Shown here in pieces: positions 58,110 to 64,000 of a stretch of DNA of 64,000 bases. Each line of letters begins with the position of its first letter. Positions within the stretch are counted from its first letter, which is position 1. Under the pieces are notes generated by a model. That model worked only from the letters and a program-made list of their open reading frames with translations. It ran no database searches and was not told the origin of the DNA. Origin of the DNA: Scilla litardierei (lineage: Eukaryota; Streptophyta; Magnoliopsida; Asparagales; Asparagaceae); NCBI GenBank assembly GCA_030789695.1, contig JAULAV010003586.1:1-64000 (forward strand). Direction: 5' to 3'. The position numbers and the translations under genes are program-made.

Positions 58110-58645
58110 ATCTATTGGCCACGGACAAATCCGTGGCCGATAGTCATATTCGGCAACGGAATATTCCGTGGCTGAAAGTTATCAGCCACGGATATTGTGC
58201 ACAAATTTGTATAATTTCGTGCACAGAACCCGTGGCAAATACGTTTTGGCCACGGTCATATCAGTGGCTGATGCACAAACACGATGACGAAAAAGTCTGT
58301 TGCCGAAAGTTTTCCACTACGGATTATGTGCACGGTTTACGTCATATTGGTGCACATCATCCATGGCGAATAAGTATTAGCCACGGGCTTATTCGTGGCA
58401 CAAGATTAACATATGTCCATGGACGATAGTTTTATATATTTTTTATTTTACTCATCAGTCACGGATATCCGTGGCCTTTATTCCATGGCAGATTATCGGC
58501 AAAGGAAAAGTCCGTGGCCAAAAGTCCCATCAGCCACCACGGTATTGGCTACGAATTTTCAGCCACAATTTTTTTCTCCGTGTCCGATAGGTTTCATCCA
58601 CGAATTACCGGCCTTCGGCCACGGATATGTCCGTGGCTGAAGGCT
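58110..58645. repeat. CACTA right subterminal repeat region
   Basis: Dense GGCCACGGA, TCCGTGGC and CCGTGGCTGA words in both orientations, matching the left region. The last is GGCCACGGATATGTCCGTGG, a near-perfect palindrome. Confidence 0.87.
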
Positions 58646-59007
58646 GGATTTGTAATATTGAATATATGAATGTATATAGAAATCTAAGACATGACTAAAA
58701 CTACATCAAAAGGACTCAAAATATCATGGTTTTGAATTTTTGATGTTGTCCACTTAAGCTTGGTCCATGTCTTGACTTCATGTCACAAAGTTTAGGTGAG
58801 CTTCAACACTTGACTTTGGGCGCTTTGCATTTAAGCTTTATCTTCGTTGGTGAGCTCCACAAGTCTTTGATACACATTATTATCCTATCTTTAAACTCAT
58901 CATCATTAGTAATTAATCCTTAATACATGCATACTCACAAACTTGAGTAGCACACTTAATTATTTGTTCATTATCAAAATACACTAGGGGTGCCTCAATA
59001 TCCAACA

Positions 59008-60452
59008 TGAATTTCCTATGTTCCACTATGTCCTAGTTTTGTAGAAAAATAGACATGGAACTGTCTTATTTGTTTGTCTCTTAAGGTTCTGAGTCTCTAG
59101 AAATTAAAATACAAGTACAACGGTGCACCATAAGATGAATCTAACAAGTGCTTTATCTTCAGTTCTCTCAAGCTATCTTTGACTCCCTAATTTTAGCAGG
59201 GCTCCTAGAGGCCACCATACAGGTTCACTTGATCATACATTTGGCATTTACATTAATCACGGTGGAGGTGGGAATTGTTTTTCCATCAGCATTTCCATAT
59301 TTCTTTTTTTTGTCTGATGCTTGGTCTGTTAGCCAGATTAATGGTGCATAAGTTGTGTAATTAGAGAAAGGGATCTTGCATGGCAATGTGATTCAATAGA
59401 TATGAAGCCATGGATACTTTTGTTGCCAAGTTGATCTATAAAATACAATGCTTGAATTTTACAGAACATTGTGCAATTCAGTGCACAAGCATTTATAATT
59501 CGAATCTTGTGGAACCCAATTAGTGTTAAACTCCACTCTTTAGTAAGTTCGAGCATTCTTTCTTTATTATTTATTATGAAAGGTTCTCTTTGAATCCTCA
59601 GGGATATTCGTAATGCCAAAATTCCTAGAATTTGATAGATAATATTTTATGAAAACCATACTACCACCCATCCAGCCTTTCTTTATATGCCTATATGGAT
59701 AGGCAGAAAAGGCCTTAGTCTGATATCAAGAGATGTTGTAACTGTAAAAATTCATGTGTATATTGTAACCAACATGCAAACGCTCTAAATATAATAACAA
59801 TAAACATAGAATGAAAGAGATATCTAGGCTTCAGATTTAATGTCAGAGCAAGGATAAACTTCTTGCCAATAAACATAGAATGAAAGAGATATCTAGGCTT
59901 CAGATTTAATGTCAGAGCAAGGATAAACTTCTTGCTAACTACCTTCTATTTGGCATTCTTGTCAAACTAATCATCAAAGTTCCATCAAAACCTCTATAAA
60001 CCATCATCATGTGTAACTTCTCATATGAAAATGATAGACACAATTCTGACATAATTCAGTTATCCATAAAATTTCACCCGAAAGAAAAGAAGCTTATCTT
60101 AAGACATGAAATGTTTCTGGTTCAAAGATCATATTTGTCGTCGATGCTGACATTATGTTCATAGCGAACAACAAACACAATCAATATGCAACTAACTCGT
60201 TTGCAATTAGCTTGATTCCAATCAAATTCACCATAGCCCATCATGGAAAAACGTAATGACAATATGTTGACGGATCAGTGTTGACATTTTCCAGGAAGCG
60301 TGAGTATATGTCTTATGGAATGTAATCATCGAAGACAACCGAGGAAACTATGATCATTTTATAAATTAAATAGGTTTCTTCAGAGAACTGTTACAAAATG
60401 AAATTGCAGTACTGTCACTATGATACCATAAAAGTGATATATTACAATCTTG
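59008..60452. other. Intergenic sequence 3' of RTNLB
   Basis: No gene recognised. It contains a 69-bp tandem duplication and, near 59710, TCTGATATCA followed by TGTTGTAAC, which may be a reversed primer site and LTR start but is unsupported by a second LTR. Confidence 0.35.
59799..59936. repeat. 69-bp tandem duplication
   Basis: AATAAACATAGAATGAAAGA and the following 49 bases occur at 59799 and 59868, essentially identical. Confidence 0.95.
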
Positions 60453-61496
60453 TCACTGTGCCTTCTTCTCTTTGTTCGTTTGTCCACCACTTTCCCTTAT
60501 AACATTGTCAAAGTGCTTCAAGAGCACCTTATGTGCCACACCAAGTTTCTCATCAACATGATCCTGGTACTTATCGTACAATACAGGAATCATGAGAGTC
60601 AAAACTACCCCTGCAATGGCATCAAAATAATTAAATATAAGAAATATCCTTATTTGCTCTCTCTGTAGTGAAAGAGTACATTTGAACATAAAAAAGAAAA
60701 CTCACCAATGTAAACAAGCGTATAGAAGCTAAATAAACTTCCAACAAACGAAACAACCCACAATACCAAAATGACCTAAATTAGAAACAAAATTTAAATA
60801 ATTAGGTCCAGAGATCACCGCTTTCGAACTTCATCAAGTAGAAAACGAGAATTTTAATTTAAAAATAAAACTAAGAGAAGATATAACTACCTGAAGGAAA
60901 ACTATTCTATCCCTCGCAATGCCGATATCTCTGGCCACAGCCAGCACCCGATTGATCCAAACCCGAACTCCCTCCATTGCCTTCTCCATAACCTCGTTCG
61001 AAATCTCCATATTGGGGATGGGCGGAAGCGGTCTAAAATCCAAAATTTATTCAAATTACAGACAAAATAATCCAAAAAAACAAATGCAGAAAAAACATTA
61101 ATTGAGATCAGAAACTGAACCTATTGAGGAGGGTAGCAGATTTCGCCCAAAAGAAAATAATGGAGACGAGGAGGAGGAGAGTGTTCGCGATGAGTGACAG
61201 GACGCTGTATCCGGCGAAGTTGAAGATGATCCAGACAGCGGTGGACCCCACCGCTACCGAGATTGCCGCCGTTCTATTTCTCCATAGCAACACATCGGCC
61301 ACTTGAAGAGAGAGAAAGAGAGCACGCGAGATCAGCAACAGTTGAAAAAATTGCGAGAAACACTAAAAAGATAGGGAGGGAGGGAGAAAGAACGAGGGAG
61401 TGTACCAAATCCTCCGCCAAGAATTCGATGGACCGAGCGCTTACGGGCGGAGGAGGATGAAGACGATCGGGCAACTTCGCCGGCTGCGGCGGCCAT
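60453..61496 (-). CDS. Reticulon-like protein B (RTNLB), five exons, 213 aa
   Basis: Coding exons on the minus strand are 61406-61496, 61121-61301, 60891-61032, 60706-60775 and 60453-60610; all introns are GT-AG and the joined length is 642 bp. Start is [12 protein letters not shown]; no ATG lies just upstream in frame. Residues 1-27 are Ser/Arg-rich. The reticulon domain runs from [17 protein letters not shown] to the end, with two long hydrophobic hairpins (about 42-82 and 135-172) separated by the hydrophilic [14 protein letters not shown]...ARDIGIARD loop. The loop and the [20 protein letters not shown] region fit plant RTNLB proteins, nearest by memory to the RTNLB11-like group. The C-terminus NKEKKAQ is lysine-rich. 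Reticulons shape tubular ER. The gene looks intact; exon 1 is short and a GA-rich 5' UTR precedes it. Confidence 0.94.
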
Positions 61497-61725
61497 TAGA
61501 TAGAAAGAGAGAGAGATGTTTTGGGCGCAGAATTAAATAAGATAAAATAATTTAAAAAAAAAATCTAGCGAGTGCAGCGTGAAGACGCTGCGGCGTCTTT
61601 CGAAGGAGATTCCAACGAGCTCAAAAAACTGGAAGGTTTTATAATTGCGAGGAGACTGTTGGACGTTGGATTTGCGGATTCTTAAATAATATTTATTTAA
61701 AATGTTTTAGAAATTACCATAAAAT
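61497..61725 (-). promoter_or_regulatory. RTNLB 5' UTR and proximal promoter
   Basis: A CTCTCTCTTTCTATCTA leader immediately precedes the ATG on the minus strand. TTATTTAATTC at about 61535-61545 is a possible TATA-like element. Only about 230 bp separate the start codon from a transposon fragment. Confidence 0.45.
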
Positions 61726-62315
61726 GGGAGTTGCTACACGCACATACCGAATTGCCATGTGCACGTTCAGAGTTCGGCTGATTTACAAAATTACCATTCA
61801 AAATTTCTCGTCCGCGCACAACAAATATTAATCTCTAAATTGCCCCCCGTTATGCGCGGTGAGCAAAACGCGACACTGTCGGCCATGCCCCCGTGCTGAC
61901 CGTCCTGCCGACCCTCTTCGTCTTCTCCAGCCCCTCCGATATCTGTCTCTCTAAAACCCACGAAATTAAGAAAAAAACCATGGATTCCGTCGTCGAGGTC
62001 GCTAACGAGCAAGTCCCCTCCACAGGTCCTTCCCGACGGCGAGATCCAACCATCTCCATCCGATCAAAACCAACGAAACCCACGACGACGACGCCGTCCC
62101 CCTCCTCCGCCGATTCCGTCGTCGAGGTCGCTGACGAGCGAGCTCCCCTCCTCAGTTCTTCCCCGACGACGAGATCCAACCATCTCCATTCGATCAGCCG
62201 TCCGATCAAAACCAACGACACCGCCGCCCCCCTCCACTGGCCCCTTCGCCGACCATTTCTTCTTTCCCAGCCCATTCTGCTGTCGCCGCCCCCTCCTCCG
62301 CATCATCCACAAGGT
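61726..62315. mobile_element. Truncated copy of the 30.65-33.77 kb TIR family
   Basis: The end GGGAGTTGCTACACGCACAT matches the right end of the first copy. Further matches follow in order: ACCATTCAAAATTTCTC, GTTATGCGCGGTGAGCAAAA and GCGACACTGTCGGCC. Two internal repeats GATTCCGTCGTCGAGGTCGC (61984 and 62113) follow. The far end is missing; at about 62316 another repeat (AACGCTAGGCGCTAGGCG) begins. Confidence 0.75.
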
Positions 62316-62664
62316 TGTAAAAAACGCTAGGCGCTAGGCGTTCGGATTGCTAGCGCCTAGCTCCCAGAGCATTAATCGGGGATTAATCGGGGATTAATCG
62401 GCCTAGGCGGATTTGCATTTTTTAATTATTTTATTTATTTTTATATAATATATTTATGTTTATATGTATATATATATATATTATTTAAAATACATCAAAT
62501 ATTTAATACATACTAAATCAAATCCAGTTTACCTACTGTAGAGTATTTGTGTGCAACAAAATAAAATTTAAAAGATACTCTTGTGCAATTAAGCCATTTA
62601 CCAAAAACACCCAGACACCGCCCAGGAACCGTCCAGAGCGCCCAGACATCGCCCAGAACGCTTA
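62316..62664. repeat. Fragment of an element starting with CTAGGCGCTAGGCG words
   Basis: The left part has AACGCTAGGCGCTAGGCGTT and three GATTAATCGGG units; the middle is AT-rich with TATATA repeats; the right part has CCGCCCAGGAACCGTCCAGA words. Probably a hAT- or MULE-like non-autonomous element cut by the following LTR. Ends not defined. Confidence 0.4.
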
Positions 62665-64000
62665 TGTAACGACCCGCTCTCGAGGCCCGTTACTTATTTG
62701 GTTTATTCGCAGGTTCCGCAGTTTACCAGTGAAATCAGTATAGCCACAACTCATAGAGATATCACAATACTCAAACCAGCGTACAGACGTTATTACAGTC
62801 CAAGTTAAAGTACAACAACAACCAACACACTCTCTCACAAATACATAAGGAAGTACTAAAAAGGAGTGCGGAAAAGGAAATACACAGTACAACACACACA
62901 CCAACAGAATAGTAACTAAAACTCTGCAGCCTCTGGGTCAATGTAGGCTCCTCGAATTCTGGGGCAAACTCCTCGACCTGGGAGATATCTGACGAGTCCA
63001 CCACAAAGAGAAGGGTCGCCAGGATCAGACGTAACTCAAAGTATCTCTATGCATGGATATTGAAACAAATGTACAAGCATGGTGTAACGACTGCTTTTCA
63101 TGTATCAGAATTTATTATAATATAATATATGTTTTGGTGGATTTTCTCCTCTTGTGTGGTTTTCGTCTCCGTAACTTTCATTTTTGATCGATTCGTCGTA
63201 TTTTCTCGATTCTTCCTTAGGATCGTCGTTTTCGAAGTACGTCGTTTGTGACGGGCTTCACAACGGTCATATCTAACTGTTAGATCAAGCCTAGGAGTCT
63301 TAGGAATCGATCCCGGGGCCTCGCGCTCCGTATCGGTACTTTTCTGTGCTCATTAGCCGGTGTAAGAAGGGCCACCGACCGACTAGATGACGATCCAGTC
63401 GGTCGGCAATCCTTCTTGGACCGACTAGTGAGCTTTCTAAATTTTCTCAGGAGTTACTGTTTATCGTTAGTCGGTCTAAGAACGTTGGTTGACCGACTAG
63501 GTTGCAAACTAGTCGGTCAGCAATGCTTCTTGAACAGACTAACTCATCATATTATTTTTGTATCAGTTACTGTTTACTCTTAGTCGGTCTAAGAACGTTC
63601 ATCGACCGACTTGATGTTAAACTAGTCGGCCAGTACTTGTTCATAGACCGACTAACTCTAAATCCTATTTTCGTTCAGGAGTTACTGTTTACACTTAGTC
63701 GGTCTGCGTTGGTCGACCGACCGACTAGTTGCCAAACTAGTCGGTCAGTGGTTGTTCTTTGACCGACTAGTCTGTGTTAAAACCCTAATTTCTGGGCAGC
63801 CGCCAGCTCAACCTATAAATACCCAACCCAATCGTTTTCTTCTTCTCCAACACGACCCTAAGCCCTAGTTTCTTCCCCTCCAAGCCCCCATCTTCCTCCA
63901 AGCTTCAATCCTTCATTTCAAACCCTAAATCCATCATCAAATCCATCCATTCACTCTATCTACCACTCATCTTCCCCAAAATCTCACCAAAATCCATCAA
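62665..64000. repeat. Gypsy-like LTR sequence at the window edge
   Basis: TGTAACGACCCG at 62665 is the characteristic end of plant gypsy LTRs, which can be the start or the reversed end. A second TGTAACGAC occurs at 63083. Near 63814 TATAAATA lies about 30 bp upstream of a C/T-rich leader running to the window end, which suggests a plus-oriented LTR from about 63083 with promoter and R/U5. 62665-63082 may be a separate, minus-oriented LTR end. No coding part is in the window. Confidence 0.5.
63340..63775. repeat. Tandem array of about 113-115 bp units with AGTCGGTC/GACCGACTAG
   Basis: About four units; GTTACTGTTTA starts units at 63453, 63566 and 63681, and a diverged first unit starts near 63340. 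Each unit holds one CTTAGTCGGTCTAAG-like, one GACCGACTAG and one AACTAGTCGGTCAG word, so it can fold into a hairpin. Confidence 0.88.

Larger units (their letters stand above)
54647..58660 (+). mobile_element. CACTA (En/Spm) transposon, degenerate, 4.0 kb
   Basis: The left end CACAGGTAG and right end (reverse strand) CAATATTAC are each close to a CACT(A/G) end. Both lead within 30 bp to TTCAGCCACGG. The 3-bp flanks are AAT on both sides (54644-54646, 58661-58663), as expected for CACTA. Surrounding sequence rejoins as SIRE-type LTR B. Subterminal repeats of GGCCACGGA/TCCGTGGCC type fill 54670-55040 and 58110-58645. The interior has a TNP2-type transposase remnant and a Gly-rich exon. The exact ends are inferred. 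Confidence 0.8.
52005..59007 (-). repeat. SIRE-type LTR, copy B, split by two insertions
   Basis: LTR pieces are 52005-52275, about 53601-54646 and 58661-59007. Its head on the minus strand, TGTTGGATATTGAGG then TTTTGATAATGAAC, ends at 59007. The middle piece holds a 339-bp tandem duplication and the TAGTCGACTAG cluster. The tail piece matches 37243-37741 reversed. Insertions are an LTR-like block (52280-53600) and the CACTA element (54647-58660). Confidence 0.7.

Noticed and set aside
59700..59735. Reversed primer site TCTGATATCA and LTR start TGTTGTAAC
   Set aside because: Only a short match; no second LTR, polypurine tract or coding remains support an element here.
60919..61306. Plus-strand frames across the RTNLB exons
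   Set aside because: They are antisense to exons 2 and 3 of the minus-strand reticulon gene, whose splice sites and protein are clear.

Overview
The window is nuclear DNA from a flowering plant with a large, repeat-rich genome. The evidence is two intron-containing host genes separated by tens of kilobases of nested transposable elements: plant Ty1/copia and Ty3/gypsy LTR elements with tRNA-Met primer-binding sites, hAT-type MITEs with 8-bp target duplications, and one CACTA element. There are no bacterial-style operons, no CRISPR array and no rRNA or intact tRNA gene. I cannot assign a species; a monocot is possible but not shown.

Host genes. (1) The last two coding exons of TIC21/PIC1 (chloroplast inner-envelope protein) lie on the plus strand at 11664-11867 and 26439-26552. 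They are separated by one intron of 14,571 bp filled with transposons. The upstream exons were not found and may lie left of the window. (2) A complete five-exon reticulon-like (RTNLB) gene lies on the minus strand at 60453-61496 and encodes 213 residues.

Layout. 1-8500: a TRIM-like element at the left edge, a decayed Myb/SANT-like fragment, an LTR with primer-binding site, a long GA repeat and a GATATCGG-rich hAT-like MITE. 8501-10968: a compact non-autonomous LTR element with a perfect 5-bp target duplication, itself interrupted by a 625-bp hAT MITE with a perfect 8-bp duplication. 11664-26552: the TIC21 exons and intron; the intron holds a gypsy element with integrase remains (12508-17995), a minus-strand copia pseudogene (18720-22797), a second compact LTR element (22838-24342) and a hAT MITE (25588-26073). 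26553-38240: scattered LTR copies, a hAT MITE carrying Pol III box-like sequence, and a SIRE-like copia element inserted inside a TIR element. 38458-40104: a very young compact LTR element with two identical-looking LTRs. 40298-54646: SIRE-type LTRs rich in short palindromes, copia and gypsy gag/pol pseudogenes, an inverted LTR hairpin and the 3' part of a fourth compact element. 54647-58660: a CACTA element inserted in a SIRE-type LTR. 60453-61496: RTNLB, with a fragment of the same TIR family as at 30.6-33.8 kb about 230 bp upstream of its start codon. 62665-64000: a gypsy-like LTR with a tandem array of GACCGACTAG-type units.

The most notable pattern is a set of four compact LTR elements (8.5, 22.8, 38.5 and 49.9 kb). 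Their LTRs look unrelated, yet they share the same plan: a tRNA-Met primer site where the 5' end survives, a short gag-like start, a GC-rich block of private sequence, and a common tail around a PFDPGG-like motif followed by a conserved stretch running into the polypurine tract. They look like non-autonomous elements sharing a 3' module.
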